Shown: positions 40,210 to 50,985 of the stretch, piece after piece
Position numbering within the stretch: the stretch's first letter is position 1
How the letters are laid out: the number at the start of each line of letters is the position of its first letter
Assembly: GCA_040905865.1 (NCBI GenBank)
Contig: JBBDQU010000022.1
Coordinates: forward strand, 93,728-157,727
DNA from: Alphaproteobacteria bacterium
GTDB taxonomy: Bacteria > Pseudomonadota > Alphaproteobacteria > UBA8366 > GCA-2717185
Reading direction: 5' to 3'
Length of the DNA stretch: 64,000 bases
The notes under the pieces: generated by a model
What the model saw: the letters and a program-made list of their open reading frames with translations, nothing else
Database searches by the model: none
Told to the model about the DNA's origin: nothing
Made by a program: the position numbers and the translations under genes

Positions 40210-41508
40210 ATGACAATCCAGATTACGGTGCCCACACTGGGTGAATCGATCACCGAGGCAACTGTCGCCAAATGGTATAAAAAGGTGGGTGACACCGTTG
40301 CCGCCGATGAAACACTGCTCGAACTGGAAACAGACAAGGTAACGCTGGAAGTCCCGTCACCGTCCGCCGGCGTGTTACAGGAAATTATCGTCGGCGACGG
40401 CGCCAATGTCGAGGTCGGGGCATTGCTGGGCAGCATTGCGGAAGGGGAGGCCGCCCCGGCGCCGAAGGAAGCTGAAGCAGCGCCAGCCCAGGCAGAAGCG
40501 CCGAAACCGGCGGCCGAGCCAGCGACTGCGAAGCCCGACCCCGCACCCGGGGCTTCTGAACCCGCGCCGTCGACATCTGTCGACGACATCGCCCTGTCGC
40601 CGGCCGTCCGCAAACTGGTCGAAGACAATAACCTGGATCCCGCCACGATTCCGGCCACCGGGCCGAAAGGCCGGCTGATCAAGGCGGATGTGCTTGCCGC
40701 GATAGAGGGCCGCAAGGCGTCGCCGGCGCCGAAACCGGCCGCAGCGCCGCAGCCATCCGCCCCGACCATCACCCCTGCCGCGGACCTGCCGCCGCGCGCC
40801 GCCGATCCGCGTGGCGAGGAAGTCGTGCGGATGTCGCGACTGCGGCAGCGCATCGCCGAACGGCTGAAACAGGCGCAGAACACCGCCGCGATGCTGTCGA
40901 CCTTCAACGAGGTCGATATGGGCGCGCTGATGCACCTGCGCAGCGAATACCGCGATGCCTTCGAAAAGAAGCATAATGTCCGGCTCGGCTTCCTGTCCTT
41001 CTTCATCAAGGCCGCGATTATCGCGCTGAAGGAAATTCCGGCGGTCAATGCGGAAATTCGCGGCGATGAACTGATCTACAAGAATTATTACGATATCGGC
41101 GTTGCCGTCGGCACGCCGCAGGGGCTGGTCGTGCCCGTGCTTCGCGATGCGGACAAGCTGAGCTTCGCCGGGATAGAGGGCGCCATCGCCGATTTTGGCC
41201 GCCGCGCCCGGGACGGCAAACTGACCATTGCGGAAATGACCGGCGGTACCTTCACCATTTCCAATGGAGGCGTCTACGGCTCACTGCTGTCCATGCCGAT
41301 CCTGAACACGCCGCAGTCCGGCATTCTCGGTATGCACAAGATCCAGAAGCGGCCGATGGCGGTCGGTGACGAGGTCAAGATCCGCAACATGATGTATCTC
41401 GCCCTCTCCTATGATCATCGCATCGTCGACGGCCGCGAGGCGGTCACCTTCGTCGTCCGCCTGAAGGAACTGCTCGAAGATCCGCAGCGTCTGCTGATCG
41501 ACGTCTGA
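40210..41508 (+). CDS. sucB: Dihydrolipoyl succinyltransferase (E2)
   Basis: The E2 core of the 2-oxoglutarate dehydrogenase complex, 432 residues. The lipoyl lysine is K43 in '[11 protein letters not shown]'; a Pro/Ala-rich linker precedes the E1/E3-binding domain ('[19 protein letters not shown]') and the catalytic domain ends with '[14 protein letters not shown]'. It starts 22 bases after sucA. No lpd (E3) follows; the next gene is on the other strand. Confidence 0.97.
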   Translation: MTIQITVPTLGESITEATVAKWYKKVGDTVAADETLLELETDKVTLEVPSPSAGVLQEIIVGDGANVEVGALLGSIAEGEAAPAPKEAEAAPAQAEAPKPAAEPATAKPDPAPGASEPAPSTSVDDIALSPAVRKLVEDNNLDPATIPATGPKGRLIKADVLAAIEGRKASPAPKPAAAPQPSAPTITPAADLPPRAADPRGEEVVRMSRLRQRIAERLKQAQNTAAMLSTFNEVDMGALMHLRSEYRDAFEKKHNVRLGFLSFFIKAAIIALKEIPAVNAEIRGDELIYKNYYDIGVAVGTPQGLVVPVLRDADKLSFAGIEGAIADFGRRARDGKLTIAEMTGGTFTISNGGVYGSLLSMPILNTPQSGILGMHKIQKRPMAVGDEVKIRNMMYLALSYDHRIVDGREAVTFVVRLKELLEDPQRLLIDV

Positions 41509-41538
41509 TCCCTGTGCCGCAGCCGGCAGCGGCCGTCG

Positions 41539-42384
41539 CTACTCGAACACGCGACAGATGACCTGGGCGACGGTCAGTTGCCGCCGCAGGGCATCGCCGT
41601 ATGCGACAAAATTTTCCGCTGTCGGAACGCCAAGGTCCAGGCCGGCGGATGGCTGGCCGTTTGCTCTGATATTCGCGGTGTCGAGCAGGTGATCCATCGA
41701 TAGCGGCGCCGTGGTGAATATCCTGCCCCGCCGCTTGCTGCCGGCAAACGTCACGCCGACAATCTGGCCCCTGCTGTTTATCGCCGGCCCGCCACTGATG
41801 CCGCCCAGACGATCCGAGTCCGGCACCCGGGCGGTTTCCGCCCAGGCAATGGCGGGTTCGGTGATGCGATAGCGTCCGACCGAGCGCGCCCGCAGCCGCC
41901 CGATCAGTTTCGACGTCGCCTGGCCTGGTACCGAACCCGGAAAGCCGAAATGATATCCTGCCTGGTTTTTGCGCAGGGGTTCGCGTGAAATTGCCATGGC
42001 GGGCGCGTCCCAATCGGTCCAAAGGATCGCCATATCGGCGCGGGGGTTGACCTCGACCCGGTCGGCGGCAACGGCGCGGCGGTTGCCGATAACAATGCCG
42101 ACCCTGTCGCAGCCATCGACCACATGACGCGCGGTCAGCCACACACCGTCGTCGCGAATGGCGAAGGCCGTGCCAACGCTGTTTCGCTTGGGACCGACCT
42201 CGATATCGGCTATGGGGTCGAGGCGTCCGGGCGGCAAAAGTTCGGCGCCCCCGTCCGGCGCCAGTTCAATCGGCGGCCGTCGGCTGACGGGGCCGGGGGT
42301 ATCGCTTTCCAGCCAGGATCCGATAGCCTGCGTGACGAGGACCAGCACGAAAACAATCAGCGGGTATCGGGCGCTGCCCTTCAC
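41539..42384 (-). CDS. Exported trypsin-like serine protease
   Basis: A 281-residue S1-family protease with an N-terminal hydrophobic signal or anchor ('YPLIVFVLVLVTQAIGSWL'). The catalytic triad can be placed at H87 ('LTARHVVDG'), D117 ('PRADMAILW') and S197 ('GGISGGPAIN'). There is no PDZ domain, unlike DegP. It begins six bases after the DUF350 gene on the same strand, so the two are co-transcribed. The substrate is unknown. Confidence 0.85.
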   Translation of the reverse strand: MKGSARYPLIVFVLVLVTQAIGSWLESDTPGPVSRRPPIELAPDGGAELLPPGRLDPIADIEVGPKRNSVGTAFAIRDDGVWLTARHVVDGCDRVGIVIGNRRAVAADRVEVNPRADMAILWTDWDAPAMAISREPLRKNQAGYHFGFPGSVPGQATSKLIGRLRARSVGRYRITEPAIAWAETARVPDSDRLGGISGGPAINSRGQIVGVTFAGSKRRGRIFTTAPLSMDHLLDTANIRANGQPSAGLDLGVPTAENFVAYGDALRRQLTVAQVICRVFE

Positions 42385-42390
42385 CGGGAT

Positions 42391-42804
42391 TTAGCCTGAA
42401 ACAGCCGCCGCGGTAATTGCCGCAACGGACAGCTTGACGGCGGACAGCAGAAGCGCAGCGCCGATTTCACCATTGGTGATCCGCGCCGGCAGGTCCTTCA
42501 GCAGGAAGTCGATCAGCCGGTATACCGCCAGCATGATCAGCAGGGTCACGATACCCCATACCAGGATGTCCACGACGTTGATGCTGAACGCCATGCAGAA
42601 TGCCAGCGGAATGGCCAGGCTCAGGATAGCCCCCGACAGGGCAATCGCCGCCGCGGTGTTCCCTTCCCGGACAAGCTGCAATTCCCGGTACGGTGTGATT
42701 GCCACATAGGCGAAAACGCCGACGACCAGGATCGTCAGCGTGACGCTGAAATGAAGGATGAGTGTCGGAAAGCCGCTGCCCAGACTTGCCAGTATCGCTT
42801 CCAT
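42391..42804 (-). CDS. DUF350 family membrane protein
   Basis: A 137-residue integral membrane protein with four hydrophobic segments, including 'LILHFSVTLTILVVGVFAYV' and 'IALSGAILSLAIPLAFCMAF', matching the DUF350 family (unknown function). It lies between the ICL/PEP-mutase-type gene (15 bases) and the protease (six bases), all minus strand. Confidence 0.8.
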   Translation of the reverse strand: MEAILASLGSGFPTLILHFSVTLTILVVGVFAYVAITPYRELQLVREGNTAAAIALSGAILSLAIPLAFCMAFSINVVDILVWGIVTLLIMLAVYRLIDFLLKDLPARITNGEIGAALLLSAVKLSVAAITAAAVSG

Positions 42805-42819
42805 GCCGCCGTTCCTGTT

Positions 42820-43689
42820 TTAAGTCGCGTGTTTTTTATCGAATTCCCAGACATCCTCGAAGCCCATCAGTTTCGACATCTCCGGGAACGGGTATAGCAG
42901 GTCCTGCACCGAGGTGCTGTCGCCCTCGTTTTTCAAGGCGCCGTATACTGTGTCGAAAACCTGCGTGGCGGCAAGGAAACCCGTGGCCGGATAGATGGCG
43001 ACCGAATAGCCGATTTCCTGGTAGCGCTCGCGGCTCAGGATTGGCGTCATTCCGCCATCGGCAACGTTGACCAGCTGCGGCGTATCGAAGCTGCGGCATA
43101 TCTGTTCCATTTCCGCTTCGCTGGTTGGCGCTTCGACGAACAGGACATCGGCCCCGGCCTTCGCGCAGGCCTCGGCCCGGCGCAGCGCGTCGTCCAGGCC
43201 GTTTACGGCGCGCGCGTCGGTGCGGGCGATGATCAGCGTGTCGTCATGGCGTCGGCTTTCCACCGCGACCTGAATCCGGCGAACCATTTCGTTCAGCGGT
43301 ACGACCTTCTTGCCGGGCGTGTGCCCGCATTTCTTGGGGAATTCCTGATCCTCGATCTGGATGCCGGCGGCGCCGGCGGCCTCATAGCCCCGCACGGTTT
43401 CCCGGATATTCAGCAGGCCCCCATAGCCGGTATCCGCATCGGCGATCAGCGGCGTTTTCGTGCCGTCGCAAATCTGCGCGACGCGGTCGAGCATCTGCGT
43501 GTAGCTTGCGATTCCCGCGTCCGGCAGGCCCAGATACGATGCGACGACCCCGTACCCGGTCATATACAGCGCCTCGAAACCCTTGCGGTCCGCAACCTTG
43601 GCGGAGATCATCTCGAATACGCCGGGGGCAATCAGGATATCGTCCGATTTCAGCCGTTCGCGTAGTGACGGTTGCGACGCATTGTTCAT
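42820..43689 (-). CDS. Isocitrate lyase/PEP mutase-superfamily C-C lyase
   Basis: A 289-residue alpha/beta-barrel enzyme. 'DADTGYGG' holds metal ligands and 'PKKCGHTPGKKV' carries the catalytic cysteine loop that marks C-C lyases such as methylisocitrate lyase, dimethylmalate lyase and oxaloacetate decarboxylase, rather than phosphonate mutases. The true substrate cannot be read. The ATG at 43689 fits the family start ('LRERLKSDDILIAPGVFEM'). It follows the OYE gene by 201 bases, so it may have its own promoter. Confidence 0.85.
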   Translation of the reverse strand: MNNASQPSLRERLKSDDILIAPGVFEMISAKVADRKGFEALYMTGYGVVASYLGLPDAGIASYTQMLDRVAQICDGTKTPLIADADTGYGGLLNIRETVRGYEAAGAAGIQIEDQEFPKKCGHTPGKKVVPLNEMVRRIQVAVESRRHDDTLIIARTDARAVNGLDDALRRAEACAKAGADVLFVEAPTSEAEMEQICRSFDTPQLVNVADGGMTPILSRERYQEIGYSVAIYPATGFLAATQVFDTVYGALKNEGDSTSVQDLLYPFPEMSKLMGFEDVWEFDKKHAT

Positions 43690-43890
43690 GGATAGGGCCT
43701 CCGGAATTATCGCGTTCGGGGTCGGTTGCGTTGCCGGCAATTGAGCACGGCAACCCGGTACGCGGCAACCCGATGCGACAGGGTGTGAAGGCGCCCTGTT
43801 TTCAATGAGGGCGATCAGATTCACGCGGTTGTCGTCAACGGGCGCGTGCGAATGCCGGATACGACGGCATCACGTTCCTGATGCGCTATG
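43690..43890 (-). other. Intergenic region OYE / ICL-type gene
   Basis: About 200 bases. Two copies of CGGCAACCCG lie close together at 43748-43772, and a weak inverted pair ACAGGG (43778-43783) / CCCTGT (43794-43799) follows. These could be regulator half-sites or chance. No coding sequence is supported here. Confidence 0.35.
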
Positions 43891-45012
43891 TCAACGTTGA
43901 ACCCGATTGCCGGGCGCCGTCAGTCCCGCCGCGCCCCAGCGGGCCGGGTGACCGCGTTCATACTGGCGCGGATAGGCGATGTCCGCGCCCAGTTCCTGCG
44001 CCGCGCGCATCGGCCAGTGCGGGTTGAACAGCATCGGCCGAGCCAGCGCGACGGCGTCCGCCTGCCCGGTGCGCAGGATCGTTTCCGCCTGCAGCGGTTC
44101 GCTGATTTCACCGACGGCGATTACGACCATGTTGACGGCGGCTTTTACGGCGGCGGCGAAGCCGGTCTGGTATCCGGGACCGGTGTCGATTTTCTGGTCC
44201 GCCCGCATGCCGCCGCTGGATACATGGATATAATCGCAGCCCTGCGCCTCCAGCGCACGGGCCAGGACGACGGTTTCGGTAACCGTCCAGCCGCCCTCGA
44301 TCCAGTCGCTGGCGGAAACCCGCATACCGATCGGCAGGTCGTCCGGCCAGACGGCGCGGACGGCCTCGAAGACTTCCAGCGGAAACCGCATCCGGTTCTC
44401 CAGGCTGCCGCCGTAGTCATCGTTGCGCCGGTTGCTGACCGGCGACAGGAACTGATGGATCAGGTAACCATGCGCGCCGTGCAGTTCGATGACCCTTGCG
44501 CCGGCCCGATGTGCGCGGACGGCCGCGTCGGCGAATTGCTGGATCACTTCCGCGATGTTCTGGCGGGACAAGGCGCGCGGGGCCGGCCAGTCCGGCTCCA
44601 GGGGAATAGCGGATGGCGCCAGGGCAGTATGCCCGCCCTGCGCCAGCGGGCGCGGACCGCCGCCTTTCCAGGGCTCCAGCATCCCGGCGCGGCGGCCGCC
44701 ATGGCAAAGCTGCACCCCCAGCACCGCCGAACCGTATGCGGCAAAGAAATCGCCGATGCGCTTGACGGCGGCTTCCTGTTCGTCGGTGTAAAGCGACAGA
44801 CAGGCGGGCGTGTTACGCGCCTCCGCCGCGACATAGGTCGATTCCGGCAGCACCAGCGACGCGCCGGAAACGGCGAATTGCCCCAGATGCATCAGGTGCC
44901 AGTCGCCCGCCACCCCGTCATTGGTGGAAAACTGCGTCATCGGCGCGACGACGATCCGGTTGTGCAGGGTGACCCCGCGTAGCGGCAGGGGCGTGAACAG
45001 GCGGGCGGGCAT
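43891..45012 (-). CDS. NADH:flavin oxidoreductase, old yellow enzyme family
   Basis: A 373-residue FMN-dependent ene-reductase-type barrel, similar to YqjM/xenobiotic reductases. It begins with 'LFTPLPLRGVTLHNRIVVAP' and contains 'HGAHGYLIHQFLSPVSNRR', and 'DDYGGSLENRMRF', the OYE signature. Such enzymes reduce activated C=C bonds; the physiological substrate is unknown. It lies 37 bases after the HbpS-family remnant and follows the dehydratase/RraA/TauD genes on the same strand. Confidence 0.9.
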   Translation of the reverse strand: MPARLFTPLPLRGVTLHNRIVVAPMTQFSTNDGVAGDWHLMHLGQFAVSGASLVLPESTYVAAEARNTPACLSLYTDEQEAAVKRIGDFFAAYGSAVLGVQLCHGGRRAGMLEPWKGGGPRPLAQGGHTALAPSAIPLEPDWPAPRALSRQNIAEVIQQFADAAVRAHRAGARVIELHGAHGYLIHQFLSPVSNRRNDDYGGSLENRMRFPLEVFEAVRAVWPDDLPIGMRVSASDWIEGGWTVTETVVLARALEAQGCDYIHVSSGGMRADQKIDTGPGYQTGFAAAVKAAVNMVVIAVGEISEPLQAETILRTGQADAVALARPMLFNPHWPMRAAQELGADIAYPRQYERGHPARWGAAGLTAPGNRVQR

Positions 45013-45049
45013 GGATGAGTCCTTTCGGCGATTAATCGGCTTCCGGCGG

Positions 45050-45319
45050 CTATTCCGGTTTGTCCGACAGGGACGAGGTCGGCCAGTCCGGGTCCGGATC
45101 GGCCGGTTCGCAGCCGAAGCCGGCGGCCCGGATCGCCATGATGGCGCAATATTCGTCCCGCTCGGACGTATCGCCGCTGATACCGAGCGCGCCGATCACC
45201 GCTTCATTGGCATCCTTCACCAATACGCCGCCTGGCGCCGGAATCAGCCGCCCGACCGCCAGTACGTTATCGGTTATCCGCGATGCCTCGGCCAGGCCCA
45301 GCGTCGTTATCAGGTGCAT
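45050..45319 (-). pseudogene. Truncated GlcG/HbpS-family protein
   Basis: An 89-residue frame whose C-terminal half matches the GlcG/HbpS (DUF336) family: 'GGVLVKDANEAVIGALGISG' then 'DTSERDEYCAIMAIRAAGF'. Intact members are about 135-150 residues. Here only a short helix ('GLAEASRITDNVLAVGR') precedes this half, so roughly 50-80 residues of the N-terminal or middle region are gone while the frame stays open. It is probably a decaying gene, or a real short variant. It lies between the TauD and OYE genes. Confidence 0.6.
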
Positions 45320-45336
45320 GGATTCTGCTCCGGTTC

Positions 45337-46188
45337 TCAGAAGGGGACGTCGCCCATGATGGTGGTGCGGTGCATATGCCGCTGGTAGGCCGGATCGCCG
45401 ACCCGTGACAGGTCCGCGATATGCAGGGCGCAGCGGTTGTCCCAGAACACCATGTCGCCGGACCGCCACTGATGGCGAAAGCTGAACCGCTCCTGCGTGC
45501 AGTGATCGAACAGACGCTCCAGTAACGGCATGCTTTGCGTTTCGTCCATGCCCTCGATCCCGATCGTATGCTGCGGGTTGGCGAAGACCGATTTGCGGCC
45601 GGTTTCCGGATGGGTGCGGAACACCGGATGCGCAACCGGCGGCACACGGTCCTTCTGTTCGGCGGAAAAGCCGACCTTGAAGTCCGCCCCGCCTTTCTGC
45701 GCCCGCCCCGGCAGGAAGATGGCGCGCCTGCCGTCCAGTGCCGCCCGCAGGTCATCCGGCAGGGTTTCATAGGCTTCGTACATACTGGCGAAGCCTGTAT
45801 TCCCGCCATGGTCCGGCACCTCCAATGCATAGAGCATGGAACCCAGCGCCGGCGTTTTCACATAGGACAGATCCGAATGCCATTTCGGCCCCGCATCGGG
45901 CAGGCCGACATACCTGCCGTTTTCCTTGCGGGTCGATACAACGAGGATTTCCGGATACCCGGCCAGCGAAGCCTGATCGGATGGATGCCGGTCCAGTGGT
46001 CCGAAACGTTTAGAAAAAGCGATCTGTTGTTCCGGCGTCAGCGCCTGATCCCGGAAGACAATGACCAGGTGGTCGAGATGCGCCCGGTGGACCCTGGCGA
46101 AGTCGTCCCCGGAAAGTGGGTTGGCGAGGTCTATTCCAATGATTTCCGCGCCCAGGCAGGCGGGAAAAGGCCGGATTTCAAAAGACAT
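45337..46188 (-). CDS. TauD/TfdA-family 2-oxoglutarate dioxygenase
   Basis: A 283-residue Fe(II)/2-oxoglutarate dioxygenase. The iron ligands are H104 and D106 ('KWHSDLSY') and H256 ('CALHIADL'); the 2-oxoglutarate-binding arginine is R274 ('HMHRTTI'). Family members hydroxylate taurine, alkyl sulfates, 2,4-D and other acids; nothing shows which here. It sits 63 bases after the RraA-family gene. Confidence 0.88.
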   Translation of the reverse strand: MSFEIRPFPACLGAEIIGIDLANPLSGDDFARVHRAHLDHLVIVFRDQALTPEQQIAFSKRFGPLDRHPSDQASLAGYPEILVVSTRKENGRYVGLPDAGPKWHSDLSYVKTPALGSMLYALEVPDHGGNTGFASMYEAYETLPDDLRAALDGRRAIFLPGRAQKGGADFKVGFSAEQKDRVPPVAHPVFRTHPETGRKSVFANPQHTIGIEGMDETQSMPLLERLFDHCTQERFSFRHQWRSGDMVFWDNRCALHIADLSRVGDPAYQRHMHRTTIMGDVPF

Positions 46189-46251
46189 CTGATCCCATCG
46201 AATGCTGTTGTCCCGTTTTGCTCAATACCAGACGGCGTTTCCTCATCTGCT

Positions 46252-46977
46252 TCAGCGGCTATTGGCTTTGCGCCATGCGGTGAACTTCGTCAGGTTTTCG
46301 GCTTTGGTTGCGGGGTACAACCCGACGATTGTCGCCCCGCCCTGCACCTGCTCGGTGACGAAATCCTCATAGGCTGTCATCTCGAACGCTTCTTCGGCGA
46401 TCTCGTCCGCGATATTGGCGGGGATAACCACCACCCCTTCGCCGTCGCCGACGATCACGTCGCCCGGAAACACCGGTGCATCGCCGCAGCCGATGGGTAC
46501 GTTCAGGTCAATCGCCTGGTGCAGGGTCAGGTTGGTGGGCGCGGAAGGACGATTGTGATAGCTGGGCATGTCCAGCGCGCCGATTTCGGGCGCATCCCGG
46601 AAGCCGCCATCGGTCACGACCCCGGCAACGCCGCGTTTCATCATGCGGGTCATCAGGATCGACCCGGCGGAGGCCGCGCGCGCATCCTTGCGGCTGTCGA
46701 TCACCATGACGCAGCCCGCCGGAATCGCCTCTACGCCGGCCCGCTGCGGATGCGACGGGTCCTGGAAAACGCTGAGCGGGTTCAGGTCTTCCCGCGCCGG
46801 GATGTAGCGCATGGTATAGGCCTGCCCGACCATGTTCCCCCTGAATGGACCGACGGGATGAACATCCTGGATGAACTGGTTGCGCAATCCGCGCTTGAAC
46901 AGGGCGGTGCAGATGGTTGCGGCGCTGACGCCCATCAGCTTCTGCCGGGTGGCGTCGCTCAGTGTGTAGTCGGTCAT
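46252..46977 (-). CDS. RraA-family protein (aldolase or dehydratase-like)
   Basis: A 241-residue RraA-like fold protein. 'GVVTDGGFRD' contains the Arg-Asp pair found in the class II HMG/CHA pyruvate aldolases, and 'IGCGDAPVFPGDVIVGDGEG' is the second family motif. Members act as retro-aldolases on 4-hydroxy-2-oxo acids, or regulate RNase E. Because it starts 17 bases after a sugar-acid dehydratase, aldol cleavage of a keto-deoxy sugar acid is more likely than RNase regulation; this is inference. Confidence 0.82.
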   Translation of the reverse strand: MTDYTLSDATRQKLMGVSAATICTALFKRGLRNQFIQDVHPVGPFRGNMVGQAYTMRYIPAREDLNPLSVFQDPSHPQRAGVEAIPAGCVMVIDSRKDARAASAGSILMTRMMKRGVAGVVTDGGFRDAPEIGALDMPSYHNRPSAPTNLTLHQAIDLNVPIGCGDAPVFPGDVIVGDGEGVVVIPANIADEIAEEAFEMTAYEDFVTEQVQGGATIVGLYPATKAENLTKFTAWRKANSR

Positions 46978-46994
46978 GCCAGTAATACTCCGGA

Positions 46995-48734
<1,740 letters not shown>

Positions 48735-48978
48735 GATTCCACTTTCATCGGACGAAATCGCTCACCTTTCCTTTTAGGCAATCGGACCGGCGAGGGCGAA
48801 CAGATTCAATGACGCGGTGCAGCAATTTCGGGCAGATGATTTTTTCGTGTCCAAAGGAATATTCAGGCCCGGGCGGTGTTAATATTATTGAGGTCCGGGT
48901 GGATTCCGCTTGTGAGGGGACGCCGGGCTTCAGGCTGTCGAAATGGCGCATAAACATCTGGATGAGGGAGTGTTCGTG
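48735..48978. other. Divergent intergenic region dehydratase / cytochrome c'
   Basis: About 240 bases that should contain the promoter of the minus-strand catabolic run and that of cytochrome c'. AT-rich patches occur around 48838-48891, with two AATATT hexamers (48858 and 48880 regions). I see no regulator gene nearby and no clear operator. Confidence 0.35.
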
Positions 48979-49461
48979 ATGGGTAACGGTTTCAAGGTGA
49001 CAATTGCCGCGACGATTCTGGCGGTATCGGGCGCAATTGGCGCGGCTGTGGCGGCCGAGGGCGAGGAAGCGATCAAGATGCGGGTTGACCATATGAAGTC
49101 GGGCATCGCCAAGCCATTTGGCGCCATCAAGAATTTCGTGGAAAAGGGTGAAGGCAGCGCCGCGGATGTGGCGACAAATGCCAGCATGCTGAGCGACGCC
49201 GCGATGAAAATCCCCGAAGGTTTCCCGAAGGGAACGGCGCGCGGTGATTACGACGAAAAAATGACCCGGGCGCTGCCGAAAATCTGGGACGACTGGGCGG
49301 ATTTTGAAGCAAGGGCGAAGGCGCTGTCGGATGAGGCGGCAAAGCTGGCGACCGTCGCTGCCGGCGGTGACGCGGAAGCCATCAAGGCGCAGTTCGCGAT
49401 GGTTGGCAAGAATGGCTGCGGCGCCTGCCACAAGGATTACCGAGGCGACAAGGTGAAGTAA
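48979..49461 (+). CDS. Cytochrome c'
   Basis: A 160-residue periplasmic four-helix cytochrome with signal peptide ('VTIAATILAVSGAIGAAVAA') and the C-terminal heme motif C147-G-A-C150-H151 followed by 'KDYR'. Cytochrome c' binds NO and is linked to nitrosative-stress tolerance. ATG 48979 is chosen for the signal peptide; a longer in-frame start at 48943 is less likely. A strong terminator follows. Confidence 0.92.
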   Translation: MGNGFKVTIAATILAVSGAIGAAVAAEGEEAIKMRVDHMKSGIAKPFGAIKNFVEKGEGSAADVATNASMLSDAAMKIPEGFPKGTARGDYDEKMTRALPKIWDDWADFEARAKALSDEAAKLATVAAGGDAEAIKAQFAMVGKNGCGACHKDYRGDKVK

Positions 49462-49511
49462 TCGTACCGGACGACACCGGAATGGCGTTGAACGTGATTA
49501 TCCCCTAAGCT

Positions 49512-49539
49512 GGTCCCGCTTCGGCGGGGCCCTTTTTTT
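49512..49539 (+). terminator. Intrinsic terminator after cytochrome c'
   Basis: Stem GGTCCCGC / GCGGGGCC (one G-T wobble) closed by a TTCG loop and followed by C and seven T residues. Placed 50 bases after the cytochrome c' stop and before the ECF sigma gene. Confidence 0.92.
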
Positions 49540-49567
49540 ACCGGTGTTGCGCGCAGGGCCAGATGTG

Positions 49568-49586
49568 TACGGAGATGGTCTCCGTA
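49568..49586 (+). promoter_or_regulatory. Perfect 8-bp inverted repeat before the ECF sigma gene
   Basis: TACGGAGA and its exact reverse complement TCTCCGTA flank TGG. It lies 28 bases before the sigma-factor ATG, so it may be a leader hairpin that hides a ribosome site (GGAGA) or an operator. Which of these applies is not shown. Confidence 0.6.
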
Positions 49587-49614
49587 TCCGGTGTGAAGGT
49601 GGTTCGGTTCCGGT

Positions 49615-50124
49615 ATGATCAGCAGGGAACGCCAGATCATCGACCAGATTCCGCATTTGCGGCGCTACGCGCGGGCACTGGTACGTGACAGCGAGGTCGC
49701 CGACGACCTTGTCCAGGAATGTCTGGCCCGGGCCATGGGGCGCCTGCATGCCTGGCAGCCGACGGGTACGATGCGTAGCTGGCTGTTCACCATCCTGCAT
49801 AATCTGCATGTAAATGAGCTGCGCCGGGACGGCCGGGCGCCGGAAATTCATTCCGATTCCGATGGCGTCGACCGTGAATCGGCCTCCGGTGATCCGGGTG
49901 CGGGACTCGCTGTCCGCGATATCACCGCGGCGCTGGCGGCGCTCCCCGAGGAACAGCGCAGCGTTATCCTGCTGGTCGGGCTGGAGGGCCTGACCTATGC
50001 GGAAGCCGCATCGGTGGCCGATGTACCGGTCGGCACCGTGATGTCGCGGCTGGCGCGGGGGCGCGAGCGGCTGCGGGAGATCATGGAGTTCGATTCGGTT
50101 ACGCCGTTGCGGAGGGCCAAGTGA
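49615..50124 (+). CDS. ECF (sigma-70 family) RNA polymerase sigma factor
   Basis: A 169-residue extracytoplasmic-function sigma factor with region 2 ('RRYARALVRDSEVADDLVQE', 'SWLFTILHNLHVNELRR') and region 4 ('LPEEQRSVILLVGLEGLTYA', 'VPVGTVMSRLARGRERLRE'). It overlaps the anti-sigma gene as GTGA, the usual sigma/anti-sigma arrangement. Targets are unknown. Confidence 0.93.
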   Translation: MISRERQIIDQIPHLRRYARALVRDSEVADDLVQECLARAMGRLHAWQPTGTMRSWLFTILHNLHVNELRRDGRAPEIHSDSDGVDRESASGDPGAGLAVRDITAALAALPEEQRSVILLVGLEGLTYAEAASVADVPVGTVMSRLARGRERLREIMEFDSVTPLRRAK

Positions 50125-50888
50125 CGGATTCGCCAAGATTCAGCGACGCGGAGCTGCAGGCATGGGTCGACGGCCGCCTCGATGCCGATACGCATGCGGA
50201 TGTCGATGCCTGGCTCACGGAAAATCCCGATGACGCCCGGAGGCTGGCCGCCTATACCGGCCTGAACGCCGCCCTGCACGAACGGTTCGATCCGGTCCTT
50301 GACGAGCCGGTGCCGGCGCGCCTTCTGGCGGCCGCGACCGGGCGCAACGCAGTGTCGCCCGGCATGTCGCCCCTCTGGCGCATCGCGGCCGCAATCGGTT
50401 TCCTTGCGATTGGCGGGTTGTCCGGCTGGTTTGCCCGGGATCAGTGGCCGCGAGGCGACGATTCGCAAATTGCCGAATATGCCTTCAATGCGCATACCGT
50501 TTACGTGGCTGAAAACCGCCACGCGGTGGAAGTCCAGGCGGCGGAGGAGAAACACCTGGTCAGCTGGCTGTCCAAGCGGCTGGGTCAGGATATCCGCATG
50601 CCGGACCTGATCGGCCTGGGCTACCGACTGGTCGGGGGCCGCTTGTTGCCCGACGGCGGGCGGCCGACAGCCCAGTTCATGTATGAAAACGAATCCGGCG
50701 GACGGCTGACCGTCTATGTGCAGCGCAACGAACTGGTGAAGGAAACTTCCTTTCGCTTCATAGACCACAAGGGCGTTTCGGCGTTCTATTGGGTCGATGA
50801 ACATTTCGCCTATGTACTGGCGGGAGCGATCCCGCGCGACAGCCTGCTCGACGCGGCCCGGATCGTCCACGACAGTCTCGCGCGATAG
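50121..50888 (+). CDS. Membrane anti-sigma factor
   Basis: A 255-residue protein beginning at GTG with a cytoplasmic helical domain ('SDAELQAWVDGRLDADTHAD'), one transmembrane segment at about 86-105, and a periplasmic part. The zinc HxxxCxxC motif of ZAS anti-sigmas is absent. Coupling to the ECF gene supports the assignment. The cytoplasmic domain would hold the sigma factor until an envelope signal. Confidence 0.85.
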   Translation: MTDSPRFSDAELQAWVDGRLDADTHADVDAWLTENPDDARRLAAYTGLNAALHERFDPVLDEPVPARLLAAATGRNAVSPGMSPLWRIAAAIGFLAIGGLSGWFARDQWPRGDDSQIAEYAFNAHTVYVAENRHAVEVQAAEEKHLVSWLSKRLGQDIRMPDLIGLGYRLVGGRLLPDGGRPTAQFMYENESGGRLTVYVQRNELVKETSFRFIDHKGVSAFYWVDEHFAYVLAGAIPRDSLLDAARIVHDSLAR

Positions 50889-50985
50889 GGCGCCTTGCGG
50901 CGGCGGGCCGACCAGAAATCGATTGGCAAAGCGCGGCGCCACGGTATAATGCTGCATTGCAACAATTCAGGTTGGGCGCGATGTC

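Noticed and set aside
46252..46977. Annotating the RraA-fold gene as a regulator of ribonuclease E
   Set aside because: The Arg-Asp pair and adjacency to a sugar-acid dehydratase fit the aldolase-type branch better.
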